64,000 nt of DNA from Methylibium petroleiphilum PM1 (GCF_000015725.1 NC_008825.1:806001-870000); one strand, 5' to 3'; shown: positions 1-8,442, counted from the stretch's first letter. Numbers and translations are program-made. The notes: generated by a model not told the origin, from the letters alone.

Positions 1-421
1 TGTTCTCGGTGGTGAAGCCGTAGGCGTACTCGTCCATGTTCAACGCGCCCACCAGCACGGCACCGGCGGCCTCGAGCCGCTCGACCAGCGGCCCGTCGCG
101 CAGCGCCGGCGCGCGCTCGCGCTCGATCTTCGAGCCGGCCAGCGTGGCCAGGCCCTGCACGTCGAACAGGTTCTTCACCGCGAAGGGCACGCCCAGCAGC
201 GGCAGTGCCGCGGTGTCGCCGGCCGCGTGGCGCGCGTCGAGCGTGGCGGCACGCTCCAGCGCGCGCTGCGCGGTGAGGTCGGTGAAGGCATTGACGCGTG
301 CGTCGGTGGCGGTGATGCGCGCGAGGCTGGCCTGCACCATCGCACTGGCGCTCACCTCGCCGCGCTGCACCGCGGCAGCGATGCCGGTGGCGGTGCCGGC
401 GAGCAGGGTGTCGGCGCTCAC
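1..421 (-). CDS. AtzE-like amidase (amidase signature family), 3' end outside window
   Basis: This is the N-terminal ~140 residues of an amidase-signature enzyme, and the frame runs off the left edge. It reads without a stop from a GTG at 421 that overlaps the TGA of the AtzG-like gene (GTGA overlap). The motif LGVPFAVKN carries the catalytic Lys of the Ser-cisSer-Lys triad; the serines lie beyond the window. In the cyanuric-acid pathway AtzE hydrolyses 1-carboxybiuret as a complex with the small AtzG subunit. The same pairing is seen here, followed by allophanate hydrolase. The true substrate in this purine locus is not shown by the sequence, and a GatA-like amidase of other specificity is possible. 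Confidence 0.8.
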   Translation of the reverse strand, partial: MSADTLLAGTATGIAAAVQRGEVSASAMVQASLARITATDARVNAFTDLTAQRALERAATLDARHAAGDTAALPLLGVPFAVKNLFDVQGLATLAGSKIERERAPALRDGPLVERLEAAGAVLVGALNMDEYAYGFTTEN

Positions 422-627
422 GGCGCGGCGTCCTGCGGCGACAGCGGCACGAACTGCGGTGCCGGCTCGTCCTCCACGGCGAGCGGCAGGCCGTTCACCA
501 GCGCGGCCATCTGCGACGCGAGCGCGAAGTAGCGCAGCACGCCGGGGCGGTGCTCGGGCGCGAGCGGCAGGGCCAGTGCCGCGGCGGCGGCATCGACGTA
601 GGCCTCGATCGTGTCGGCGGGCGGCAT
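418..627 (-). CDS. AtzG-like small subunit (DUF4089 family)
   Basis: This is a 69-residue acidic, alanine-rich protein beginning MPPADTIEAYVDAAA and ending PLSPQDAAP. Its size, GatC-like helical composition and position directly before an AtzE-like amidase match AtzG, a GatC relative that stabilises AtzE. An ATG at 627 is preceded on the minus strand by a GGAG-type ribosome site. Its stop overlaps the GTG of the amidase, which suggests translational coupling and 1:1 production. The assignment rests on size and context more than on sequence motifs. Confidence 0.75.
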   Translation of the reverse strand: MPPADTIEAYVDAAAAALALPLAPEHRPGVLRYFALASQMAALVNGLPLAVEDEPAPQFVPLSPQDAAP

Positions 628-673
628 GTCGTTCTCCTGGAAGTCCGGGCAGATGAGGACGGGCGCGGCGGGC

Positions 674-2539
674 CTAGGCCGCGGCACCGCGCAGCGACGC
701 CGCATAGGCGCGCCAGCCGCCGAAGGCGCTGACATCGGGCGCGCCGGCCAGCGCATGCGACTCGCACAGGAAGCCGTGCACCCAGCGGCCGTCGGCCAGT
801 TCGATCGAGCCCAGGCCCAGCGGCGGCGGGATCAGCGCGAGGAAGGAGCCGACGGCGTGCAGCGGCAGCGCCCACACCTCGACCGCGATCGCGTGACCCG
901 CGTCGCCGGCGGCGACCCGCACCAGGCCGGGCTTCGGCGGCGTGGTGCCGGGCAGCGCGTGCAGGCGGTAGCGCGGCGCGGTGGTGGTGGCCTCGAGCAG
1001 GCTCGCGCCGCGCTCGGTGAGCTGGCCGTTCAGCGGCAGCCCCGACAGATGGGCGCCCACCACGGCCAGCGACAGCGTGGGCTCGACGGCCGGCAGGGGG
1101 CCCGCCGGTGCCGCGGGCAGGTCTTCGAGGTGGCGGCGCGAGGCGCCGAGCGGCAGATCCATCGCGCGCTGCCATTGCGCGCCGAAGCGGGCCAGCGCGG
1201 CGTCGGCGTTCGCCGGAGCGATGAAGGTGACGCCGAACGGCAGCCCGGCGGCCGGGCCTTCGGACACCGGCGTGGCGGTGAAGCCGGCCGGCGCCGCCAG
1301 CGCGCACCAGCCCAGCAGGTTGACGAAGTTCGTGTAGGTGCCCAGGCCGGCGTTCGCACCCAGCGGGTCGGCGTCGACCTCGTCGAAGCGCGGGTGCCCC
1401 GGCGCGGTGGGCACCATCAGCACGTCGACCTGCCGCCACAGCGCAGTGGCGTCGCGCTGCGCCGCCCGCAGCCGGTACTGGCCGCGGAAGGCATCGGTGG
1501 CGTTGAAGGCGGTGGCCGATTCGACGATCTGGCGCACGCTCGGGTCCAGCGCCTGCGGGTCGCGCGCGAGCAGCTCCTGCACCACGGCATGGCGCTCGGC
1601 CACCCAGGGCCCGGCGTACAGCAGGTCGGCCACCCGGTGCAGCGGCGCGAAGTCGATCGGCACCGCGCTGTGGCCGAGCCGGCGCAGCTCGCCGAGCGCC
1701 CGCTCGAAGGCCGCGGCATAGCCGGCGTCGCCGCTGAAGACCGGATCGCGCGGCACGCCGACGCGCAGCGGGCCGTTCCAGCCGGCGGGCCCCGGCGCGA
1801 AGGCGCTGTACGCGTCGTCGGTGTCCGGCCCTTCGATCAGCGCGAGCACGGTGGCCGCGGCCGGCACGGTGTGCGCGAACACCGACACGCAGTCCAGCGA
1901 GCGGCAGGCCGGCAGCACGCCGGTGGTGGACACGCGGCCCGGTGTGGGCTTGAGGCCGACGATGTTGTTGAATCCGGCCGGCACGCGGCCCGAGCCGGCG
2001 GTGTCGGTGCCCAGCGCGAGCGGCACGTCGCCGCGCGCGACCACCACCGCCGAGCCGGAGCTGGAGCCGCCGCTCACGCGGTCGGCGGCGAACACGCTCG
2101 CCGGCCGGCCATACGGCGAGCGGGTGCCGACCAGGCCGGTGGCGAACTGGTCGAGGTTGGTCTTGCCCAGCCACACCGCGCCGGCCTCGACGAGCCGCTG
2201 CACCGCGTGCGCCGAGCGCTCGGCGTCGTGCGAGAACGCCGGGCAGGCGGCGGTGGTGGGCAGCCCGGCGATGTCGATGTTGTCCTTGACCGCGAACGGC
2301 ACGCCGTACAGCGGCAGGGCGCGGGCGCGCTCGGCCGCGTCCGCGCAGACGGCGGCGCGCGCCGCCAGCGCGGCCAGTTGGTCGTCGAGCTGGGCTTCGC
2401 TGGCGAGCAGGATCCACGCCGGGTCGGCCCCTGCGCCCGCCAGCTGGCGCCGCCGCTCGTGGAGCAGCGGGCCCGGCATCGCGCCATCGCGGTAGGCCTG
2501 CTGCCACTCTTCGAGCGTGAACGGGTTCGGTGCGTGCAT
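674..2539 (-). CDS. atzF: Allophanate hydrolase (AtzF-type)
   Basis: This 621-residue protein hydrolyses allophanate (urea-1-carboxylate) to ammonia and CO2. Residues ~60-460 are an amidase-signature domain with AVKDN (Lys85), GGSSSGS (cis-Ser at ~160) and DTAGSGRVP (nucleophile Ser183). Residues ~475-621 are the C-terminal domain found in AtzF and in the allophanate hydrolase half of urea amidolyase. The length fits stand-alone AtzF (~600 aa). It is first in a minus-strand unit with the AtzG/AtzE-like genes and follows the ureide genes, so it probably recovers nitrogen from urea-type products of purine breakdown. A GTGTAC-centred imperfect palindrome lies just upstream (2558-2573). Confidence 0.92.
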   Translation of the reverse strand: MHAPNPFTLEEWQQAYRDGAMPGPLLHERRRQLAGAGADPAWILLASEAQLDDQLAALAARAAVCADAAERARALPLYGVPFAVKDNIDIAGLPTTAACPAFSHDAERSAHAVQRLVEAGAVWLGKTNLDQFATGLVGTRSPYGRPASVFAADRVSGGSSSGSAVVVARGDVPLALGTDTAGSGRVPAGFNNIVGLKPTPGRVSTTGVLPACRSLDCVSVFAHTVPAAATVLALIEGPDTDDAYSAFAPGPAGWNGPLRVGVPRDPVFSGDAGYAAAFERALGELRRLGHSAVPIDFAPLHRVADLLYAGPWVAERHAVVQELLARDPQALDPSVRQIVESATAFNATDAFRGQYRLRAAQRDATALWRQVDVLMVPTAPGHPRFDEVDADPLGANAGLGTYTNFVNLLGWCALAAPAGFTATPVSEGPAAGLPFGVTFIAPANADAALARFGAQWQRAMDLPLGASRRHLEDLPAAPAGPLPAVEPTLSLAVVGAHLSGLPLNGQLTERGASLLEATTTAPRYRLHALPGTTPPKPGLVRVAAGDAGHAIAVEVWALPLHAVGSFLALIPPPLGLGSIELADGRWVHGFLCESHALAGAPDVSAFGGWRAYAASLRGAAA

Positions 2540-2557
2540 GGTGTGTGCTGGTGCACT

Positions 2558-2573
2558 ATCTTGTGTACCAGAT
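2558..2573. promoter_or_regulatory. Possible GntR-type operator upstream of atzF
   Basis: The 16-mer ATCTTGTGTACCAGAT is an imperfect palindrome (6 of 8 positions pair) 19 bp before the atzF start codon. Its centre resembles the perfect palindromes at 7963-7978 and 33957-33968. By itself it is weak, and it is listed because of those two better sites. Confidence 0.3.
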
Positions 2574-2624
2574 GGGATGCAGCAGGAACCATGCCGGCCA
2601 CGGGCCGCCGGCGTGCCGGGCCGT

Positions 2625-3125
2625 TCAGCGGGTGGCCCAGAAGCCGCGGTGCGGGGCCAGCAGCTCGGCTTCGAGTTCAGGGACCGGGCCGAACACCCGC
2701 ACCGGCTTCTGGCCGCGCGCGAGCAGCTCGCGGCAGGGCAGCGCCAGCGTCGGGTTCTCGGCGTGGTTGCCGGTCAGCGCGAGCAGCGCCTCCTCGCTGG
2801 CACCGTAGACGACGCGGCCGATGTTCGCCCAGTAGGCGGTGCCGGCGCACATCGCGCAGGGCTCGAAGGTGGTGACCAGCGTGCAGTCCCACAGGAACTC
2901 GGGCGCATGCTTCGCGGCGGCGGTGCGCAGCAGCGTGGCCTCGGCGTGCTGCACGGTGTCGATGTTGCCCTGCTCGGCCAGCACGGTCTGGTGATCGGGG
3001 GCGAGCAGCAGCGCGCCGAAGGGGTGCCGGCCAAGCGCCAGCGCGCTCAGCGCGACGGCATTGGCACGGTGCAGCGCGGCGGCGATCTGCGCGGCGCTGG
3101 GGTCGGGGTGGCGGAACGCATGCAT
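2625..3125 (-). CDS. Zinc-dependent nucleoside/base deaminase (CDA fold, guanine deaminase-like)
   Basis: This is a 166-residue cytidine-deaminase-fold enzyme. The zinc and proton-shuttle motif is QHAEATLL (His, Glu) and the second zinc motif is FEPCAMC (two Cys), preceded by HPFGALL. The same arrangement occurs in Bacillus-type guanine deaminase (~156 aa) and in tRNA adenosine deaminase. The start chosen is the ATG at 3125, one base from the stop of the upstream M20 gene. A longer frame upstream would run into that gene. It sits among ureide genes, while a classical amidohydrolase-type guanine deaminase exists at 32538. Its substrate is therefore open; deamination of a purine or ureide intermediate is an inference. 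Confidence 0.8.
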   Translation of the reverse strand: MHAFRHPDPSAAQIAAALHRANAVALSALALGRHPFGALLLAPDHQTVLAEQGNIDTVQHAEATLLRTAAAKHAPEFLWDCTLVTTFEPCAMCAGTAYWANIGRVVYGASEEALLALTGNHAENPTLALPCRELLARGQKPVRVFGPVPELEAELLAPHRGFWATR

Positions 3126-3126
3126 C

Positions 3127-4356
3127 TCAGCCCAGCAGCTCGTACAGCGTGCGTGCGACGACCTTGGTCGCGCGCCGCAGGTCGTCGAGCACGATGTGCT
3201 CGTCGGCACGCTTGGCGTTGCTCTCCAGCACGGTGCGCGGCCCGGCGCCGTAGATGACGGCCGGCACGCCGTGCTCGCAGTACAGCCGCACGTCGGTGTA
3301 GAGCGGCGTGCCGGTGGTGCGGATCGGTTCGCCGAACACCGCCGAGGCCTGCTTCTCCAGCGCGGCCACCAGCGGCGCGTTGCCGGGCAGCGGCGTGAGC
3401 GCGCGGCACATCAGCATGCGGCGGATGTCGACGGTGATGCCGTCGGTCTGCGCGGCGGCATCGGCGATCACGCGGCGGATGTCGGCCTCGACCTGCTCGG
3501 GGTTCTCCTCGGGGATCATCCGGCGGTCGAGCTTGAACACCACCTTGCCGGGCACGACGTTGGTGTTGGTGCCGCCCTCGATCATCCCGACGTTGAGATA
3601 GGGATGGGTGATGCCTGGTACCTTCGAGGAGATGCTCTTGTAGAGGGTGTTCTGCGCATACAGCGCGTTCAGGATCTTCACCGCGCCCTGCAGCGCGTCG
3701 ACACCGGTGTGGGGGATCGCGGCGTGGGCCATCCTGCCGTGCACCGTGACCTCCATCTGCAGGCAGCCGTTGTGCGCGGTGACGATCTGGTAGCTGAAGC
3801 CGGCGGCCATCATCAGGTCGGGCTGGGTGAGGCCCTGGGCCAGCAGCCGGCCGGGGCCGAGCTCGCCGCCGAATTCCTCGTCGTAGGTGAAGTGCAGCTC
3901 GACACCGCCCTTCAGCGGCGCGCCGAGCGACTCGATCGCGCGCACCGCGAAGCTGTAGGTCGTGAAGTCGCACTTGCTGACCGCGGCGGCGCGGCCGTAG
4001 AGCCTGCCGTCGGCGACTTCGCCGCCGTAGGGATCATGCGTCCAGCCCTCGCCGGGCGGCACCACGTCGCCGTGGGCGTTGAGCGCGATGGTCGGACCAC
4101 CGGCGCCGTAGCGACGCCGCACGATCAGGTTGGTGAGCGACTCCAGGCCGTAGGCGCGCACCTCGTCGGCCGGCACCGGGTACTTTTCGGCCTCGAAGCC
4201 GAAGGCCGCCAGCAGTTCGGCGGTGCGCTCGGCGTGCGGCGCGTTGTTGCCGGGCGGCGAGTCGGTGGGCACCTTCACCAGCTCCTGCAGCAGCTTCACC
4301 TGCTCGTCGAAGTGGGCGTCGATCCAGGCGTCGAGTCGGTCGTGGGGGGTGCTCAT
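3127..4356 (-). CDS. M20/ArgE-DapE family metallo-amidohydrolase
   Basis: This 409-residue M20 family hydrolase carries the metal motifs LNAHGDVVPPG (His, Asp) and YDEEFGG (catalytic Glu), with a dimerisation domain around residues 190-300 (HGRMAHAA). The family cleaves amide bonds such as N-acyl amino acids or succinyl-diaminopimelate. The ATG at 4356 overlaps the TGA of the UraD-AllC gene (ATGA), so it is co-translated with purine-ring-degrading enzymes. By context it may hydrolyse a ureido compound after allantoate, such as ureidoglycine or ureidoglycolate. That is inference; no diagnostic residue settles the substrate. Confidence 0.82.
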   Translation of the reverse strand: MSTPHDRLDAWIDAHFDEQVKLLQELVKVPTDSPPGNNAPHAERTAELLAAFGFEAEKYPVPADEVRAYGLESLTNLIVRRRYGAGGPTIALNAHGDVVPPGEGWTHDPYGGEVADGRLYGRAAAVSKCDFTTYSFAVRAIESLGAPLKGGVELHFTYDEEFGGELGPGRLLAQGLTQPDLMMAAGFSYQIVTAHNGCLQMEVTVHGRMAHAAIPHTGVDALQGAVKILNALYAQNTLYKSISSKVPGITHPYLNVGMIEGGTNTNVVPGKVVFKLDRRMIPEENPEQVEADIRRVIADAAAQTDGITVDIRRMLMCRALTPLPGNAPLVAALEKQASAVFGEPIRTTGTPLYTDVRLYCEHGVPAVIYGAGPRTVLESNAKRADEHIVLDDLRRATKVVARTLYELLG

Positions 4357-6152
4357 GGCGTGTCGTGGCTCAGGGCGTCGAGCAGGTGCGTGAAGGCCTC
4401 GACCGCAAGCTGCATGTCGTCGGCCGTGGTGGATTCGAGCGGGTTGTGGCTGATGCCGGCGTTCTCGCCACGCACGAACAGCATGGCCTGCGGCATCACC
4501 TCGTGCAGCTTCATCGCGTCGTGGCCGGCGCCGCTGGGCAGGCGGTGCACCGGCAGGCCGGTGGCGGCGACGGCGGCCTCCCAGCGGCGCTGCCAGGCGG
4601 CGTCGCTGGGGGCGGCCGCGGCGCGCACGGTTTCCTCGAGGCGGTAGGCGAGGCCGCGGCGCTCGCAGATCGCGGCCAGCCGCTCGCGCACGTCGGCCGC
4701 CATCGCGTCGCGCACTTCGTTGGTGGTGGAGCGGATGTCGATGCTGAAACGGCAACGGCCCGGCACGACGTTGATCGAGCCGTTGGGCACCTCCAGCATG
4801 CCGACGGTGCCGACCAGGTGCGGCGCCGCAGCGGCGCGCTGCTCGACGTAGAGCGCCAACTCGGCGACCGCGGTGGCGGCATCCCGCCGGCGGTCCATCG
4901 GCGTGGTGCCGGCGTGGCTGGCGACGCCGACCACCTCGCCGAGGTAGCGCACGCTGCCGTTGATGGAGCTCACCACGCCCAGCGGCAGGTCCAGCTCGGC
5001 GAGCACCGGGCCCTGCTCGATGTGGACCTCGACGAAGCCGAGGTAGCGCGCCGCATCGCGCGCCTCGGCCGCGATCGCCTCCAGCGTGGCCGGCAGGCCG
5101 GCGGCCAGCATCGCGGTGCGCATCGTCACGCCGTCGGCGTCCTGCTGGTCCAGCCAGGCGGGCTCGAAGTGGCCGGTCAGCGCGCCGGAGCCGAGGAAGG
5201 TGGCCTTGTAGCGCTGACCCTCCTCTTCGGCGAAGCCGACCACCTCGAGTCCGAAGGGCAGGCGCCGGCCGGCGCGGTGCAGCTCGCGCACGCAGGCCAT
5301 CGGCACCAGGATGCCGAGCCGGCCGTCGTACTTGCCGCCGTTGCGCACGGTGTCGTAGTGGCTGCCGGTGAGCAGGCGCCGCGCCGACGGATCGCTGCCG
5401 AGGTAGAGGCCCACCACGTTGCCGACCGCATCGAGGCGCACCTCGTCGAAGCCGCAGTCGCGCATCCAGGCCTGCAGCTGCGCGGCGCAGGCACGGTGCG
5501 CGTCGGTCAGGTAAGTGACGGTGAGCTCGCCGCGTTCGCCATAGCCCGGGTCGGTGTGCACGGCCAGCTGCTCGGCCCAGTCCCACACCGGGTTGCCCAG
5601 GATCGGCGCGGCGCCGAACTTGTCGTTCAGGCGGATCTCGGCGATGCGGTCGATGTTGCGCAGGCACTCGACCAGCTCGATCTCGGGGTGGCCCTGCAGC
5701 CGGCGCTGCAGCGTCGCGAGGATCTCGCGCCGGTGCAGGCCCTCGCCGCGCGGGCCGCGCACCGCCAGCACGAAGGGCCAGCCGAAGCGCGCGCCGTATT
5801 CGGCGTTGAGCCGCTGCACCAGCGCGAACTCCTCCGGGGAGCAGTGGTTCAGGCCGGCGCGCGCCTGCTCGCCGGTCGATTCGGCGGTCAGCGTGCCGGC
5901 CACCGCGGCCTTGCCCGCCAGCTCGGGGTGGGCGCGCACCAGCGCGAGCTGGGCCTCGCGCCCGGCCTCGCGCACCACGCGCACCATCGCATGCTTGAGC
6001 TGCGCCAGGCTGGTGAATGGCCGCTGGCGCAGTGCCGCCTCGGCAATCCACGGCGAGTGCTCGTAGAGCCCGTCGAGCGCGGCCAGCGCCGCCTCGGCCG
6101 GCGCATCGTTGAGCCAGGCGAGCGTCAGCGGGGTGGGGGCAGCGGTGGTCAC
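4353..6152 (-). CDS. Fused OHCU decarboxylase - allantoate amidohydrolase
   Basis: This 599-residue two-domain enzyme starts with GTG at 6152, overlapping the stop of puuE. Residues ~1-170 are UraD, which decarboxylates 2-oxo-4-hydroxy-4-carboxy-5-ureidoimidazoline to S-allantoin; the markers are the helical stretch with RAHPELAGK and LNDKFG. Residues ~180-599 are AllC, an M20-family allantoate amidohydrolase, with TGSHYDTVRNGG, FAEEEGQRYK, HIEQGP and GAGHDAMKLHE as metal and substrate motifs. One protein therefore covers the step that makes allantoin and the step after its ring opening. The intermediate step is encoded next door by puuE. Confidence 0.93.
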   Translation of the reverse strand: MTTAAPTPLTLAWLNDAPAEAALAALDGLYEHSPWIAEAALRQRPFTSLAQLKHAMVRVVREAGREAQLALVRAHPELAGKAAVAGTLTAESTGEQARAGLNHCSPEEFALVQRLNAEYGARFGWPFVLAVRGPRGEGLHRREILATLQRRLQGHPEIELVECLRNIDRIAEIRLNDKFGAAPILGNPVWDWAEQLAVHTDPGYGERGELTVTYLTDAHRACAAQLQAWMRDCGFDEVRLDAVGNVVGLYLGSDPSARRLLTGSHYDTVRNGGKYDGRLGILVPMACVRELHRAGRRLPFGLEVVGFAEEEGQRYKATFLGSGALTGHFEPAWLDQQDADGVTMRTAMLAAGLPATLEAIAAEARDAARYLGFVEVHIEQGPVLAELDLPLGVVSSINGSVRYLGEVVGVASHAGTTPMDRRRDAATAVAELALYVEQRAAAAPHLVGTVGMLEVPNGSINVVPGRCRFSIDIRSTTNEVRDAMAADVRERLAAICERRGLAYRLEETVRAAAAPSDAAWQRRWEAAVAATGLPVHRLPSGAGHDAMKLHEVMPQAMLFVRGENAGISHNPLESTTADDMQLAVEAFTHLLDALSHDTP

Positions 6153-7093
6153 GTGGAGGCCTTCGCGCAGGGGTGGGTGGCCTGCCAGTGCCGCGCGATG
6201 TCGATGCGCCGGCACACCCAGACGCGGTCGTGCGCCTCGATGTGGTCGAGGAAGCGCTGCAGCGCGCCGATGCGCCCGGGCTTGCCGAGCAGGCGGCAGT
6301 GCATGCCGATCGACATCATCTTGGGTGCGTCCTCGCCCTCGGCGTAGAGCGCGTCGAAGCTGTCGCGCAGGTAGGTGAAGAAGTGCTCGCCGGTGTTGAA
6401 GCCCTGCGCCTGCACGAAGCGCATGTCGTTGGTGTCGAGCGAGTAGGGCACCACGAGGTGGGGCACGCGGGTGCCGTCGGTCTTTTCGACCTCGGTCCAG
6501 AACGGCAGGTCGTCGCCGTAGTAGTCGCTGTCGTATTCGTAGCCGCCCTGGTCGGCGACGAGCCGGCGCGTGTTGGGGCTGTCGCGACCGGTGTACCAGC
6601 CGAGCGGCCAGGCGCCGCCGGTCAGCTCGCGCAGCAGCTGGGTGCCGATGCCGATGTGGCGGCGCTCGGTCGCCTCGGGCAGGTTCTGGTAGTGGATCCA
6701 GCGCAGGCCGTGGTTGGCGATCTCGTAGCCGCTTTCCATGAAGGCGGCCAGCAGCTCCGGATAGCGCTGCAGCGCCATGCCGACGCCGAACACCGTGAGC
6801 GGCAGGCGGCGCTTCTCGAACTCGCGCAGGATGCGCCACACGCCGACGCGCGAGCCGTACTCGTACATCGACTCCATGGTCATGTGGCGGTTCTCGTAGG
6901 CCTGCGCGGTGATCAGCTCGGACAGGAAGGTCTCGGAGGTGGGGTCGCCGTGCAGCGGGCTGTTCTCGCCGCCTTCCTCGTAATTGAGCACGAACTGCAC
7001 CGCGATCTTCGCGCCGCCGGGCCAGCGCGCGTGCGGGACGTCGCGGCCGTAGCCGCGCAGGTCGCGGGGATAGGGGGCAGGGGTCGGGTCCAT
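6149..7093 (-). CDS. puuE: Allantoinase PuuE (polysaccharide-deacetylase fold)
   Basis: This 314-residue enzyme opens the allantoin ring to allantoate. It belongs to the metal-independent PuuE class, which has a NodB/polysaccharide deacetylase fold. Recognisable blocks are YPRDLRGYGRDVPHARWP at the N-terminus, FVLNYEEGGENS, ESMYEYGSR, NHGLRWIHY and MSIGMHCRLLG. The ATG at 7093 gives the usual N-terminus (MDPTPAPYPRDL); another ATG lies six codons upstream at 7111. The stop overlaps the GTG of the UraD-AllC fusion, so these reactions are translationally coupled. Confidence 0.95.
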   Translation of the reverse strand: MDPTPAPYPRDLRGYGRDVPHARWPGGAKIAVQFVLNYEEGGENSPLHGDPTSETFLSELITAQAYENRHMTMESMYEYGSRVGVWRILREFEKRRLPLTVFGVGMALQRYPELLAAFMESGYEIANHGLRWIHYQNLPEATERRHIGIGTQLLRELTGGAWPLGWYTGRDSPNTRRLVADQGGYEYDSDYYGDDLPFWTEVEKTDGTRVPHLVVPYSLDTNDMRFVQAQGFNTGEHFFTYLRDSFDALYAEGEDAPKMMSIGMHCRLLGKPGRIGALQRFLDHIEAHDRVWVCRRIDIARHWQATHPCAKAST

Positions 7094-7133
7094 GGTGGGC
7101 AGGCCTTGCAAGAAGCGAGCGCAGTGCGGCGGC

Positions 7134-7895
7134 TCAGCCGGCCGGCCGCAACGCGGCGTCGAGGTCGTGGACGCGCGGGTTGAGACGCAGGTTGCGCTCG
7201 ACGTTGCGCAGGTGGGCGTCGAGCAGCTTCACGGCGGCGCGGGCGTCGCGCCGTTCCAGCGCATCGACCAGGGCCACGTGCTCGGCCTGCGAATGCTCGG
7301 CCGAGTGCGAGGACTGGTACATCAGCGAGATCAGCGAGGAGCGCGACAGCAGGTCGGTCAGCAGCTGCGCCAGCACCTCGTTGCCGACCATGCGGGCGAG
7401 GATCATGTGGAAGTCGGCCAGCAGCCGGGTGCGGCCGGGCACGTCGGTGCGCAGCACGGCCTCGCGTTCGGCGCGCAGGTGGGCGCGCAGCTCGGCGATC
7501 TGCGCGTCGGTGATCACTGCGCACAGCTTGCGCACCATCGCGGCCTCCAGCATCTGCCGCACCTCGAACACCTGGCGCGCCTCCTGCACGCCGGGCCGGG
7601 CGACGAAGGCGCCGCGCGCCGGCTCGAGCGTGACCAGGCGGTCGCGGCTGAGCTGGTTGAGGGCCTGGCGCACCAGCGTGCGCGAGACCTTGAAGAGGTC
7701 GGCGATCTTCTGCTCGGCCAGCTTGGTGCCCGGCATCAGCCGGCGCTCGACGATGGCGGTGGTGATCGCGTCGACGATGCGCTGCGTGGCACTGGTGTCG
7801 GCCTCCGGCGCGGCGCGTGCTGCCGCGCCGGCACGGTGGCGCCGCGACGGTGCGGGCTTCAGGGCCTGGAGCGGTGCGGCGGCGGTGCGAGGCAT
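7134..7895 (-). CDS. GntR-family transcriptional regulator (FCD/VanR-type C-terminus)
   Basis: This 253-residue regulator has a basic, alanine-rich N-terminal tail (1-35) and a GntR winged helix at ~37-100 (KIADLFKVSRTLVRQALNQL). An all-helical FCD ligand domain (~110-240) carries the metal-type pattern DFHMIL and HVALVDALERRD. It is divergent from uraH-puuD and heads the minus-strand allantoin genes, so it is the likely local regulator. The perfect palindrome at 7963-7978 in the shared promoter region is the obvious candidate operator. The effector, perhaps a purine or ureide intermediate, is not deducible. Confidence 0.9.
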   Translation of the reverse strand: MPRTAAAPLQALKPAPSRRHRAGAAARAAPEADTSATQRIVDAITTAIVERRLMPGTKLAEQKIADLFKVSRTLVRQALNQLSRDRLVTLEPARGAFVARPGVQEARQVFEVRQMLEAAMVRKLCAVITDAQIAELRAHLRAEREAVLRTDVPGRTRLLADFHMILARMVGNEVLAQLLTDLLSRSSLISLMYQSSHSAEHSQAEHVALVDALERRDARAAVKLLDAHLRNVERNLRLNPRVHDLDAALRPAG

Positions 7896-7962
7896 CTTTT
7901 CGGTGCGGTATCGGCGGCGTCGCGGCCCGGCAGTCCGTGGCACGGTGCTTGCGACGACCGGC

Positions 7963-7978
7963 AAAGTGTATACACTTT
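7963..7978. promoter_or_regulatory. Perfect 16-bp palindrome, candidate GntR operator
   Basis: AAAGTGTATACACTTT is a perfect palindrome in the 183-bp gap between the divergent GntR regulator and uraH. It is strikingly A/T-rich in a GC-rich setting. GntR/FadR-class proteins typically bind short palindromes with GT/AC cores of this sort. It could serve both promoters. Binding is inferred. Confidence 0.7.
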
Positions 7979-8078
7979 TGTGCACAGACCACGCCGGGCG
8001 GCGCCGCGTGATGCGGCTCGCCGACACGGACCGCATGCCCCCTCCCGCGACCACCACCGGAGCGCCGCCGCCACGACC

Positions 8079-8432
8079 ATGGGACGACTCACCACCCACG
8101 TGCTCGACACGATGAACGGCTGCCCCGCCGCCGGCATGGCGGTGACGCTGTGGCGCCTGGCGCCGCAGGGCGACCAGCGCCTGGCCGCGCTGCGGCTCAA
8201 CGACGACGGCCGGGCCGACCTGCCGCTGCTGGAGGGCGCGGCGCTGCAGCCGGGCCGCTACCGCCTGGTCTTCGCGGTGGCCGACTACTTCCGCGCGCGC
8301 GGCGTCGTGCTGCCGGAGCCGCCCTTCCTCGACGAGGTGCCGCTGGACTTCGGCCTGGCCGACCCGGCGCTGCACTACCACGTGCCGCTGCTGGTCAGCC
8401 CCTGGGCCTATTCCACCTACCGCGGCAGCTGA
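8079..8432 (+). CDS. uraH: 5-hydroxyisourate hydrolase (transthyretin-like)
   Basis: This 117-residue protein hydrolyses 5-hydroxyisourate, the product of urate oxidation, to OHCU. The TTHVLDTMNGCPAAGM N-terminal block and the C-terminal YSTYRGS are family signatures of HIU hydrolases, with the active-site His near the N-terminus, Arg in the middle and the C-terminal YRGS tetrapeptide. It begins 100 bp after the palindromic operator and lies 10 bp before puuD, so the two are co-transcribed. Its product feeds the UraD domain encoded on the opposite strand. Confidence 0.95.
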   Translation: MGRLTTHVLDTMNGCPAAGMAVTLWRLAPQGDQRLAALRLNDDGRADLPLLEGAALQPGRYRLVFAVADYFRARGVVLPEPPFLDEVPLDFGLADPALHYHVPLLVSPWAYSTYRGS

Positions 8433-8442
8433 GCCGACGCCG

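Noticed and set aside
3061-4647. A 528-codon plus-strand frame opposite the M20 hydrolase and AllC genes
   Set aside because: Antisense to genes with clear catalytic motifs; no family features.
7859-8381. N-terminal extension of the GntR regulator through the divergent promoter into uraH
   Set aside because: The frame is open but crosses the palindromic operator and is antisense to uraH; the ATG at 7895 gives a normal regulator length.
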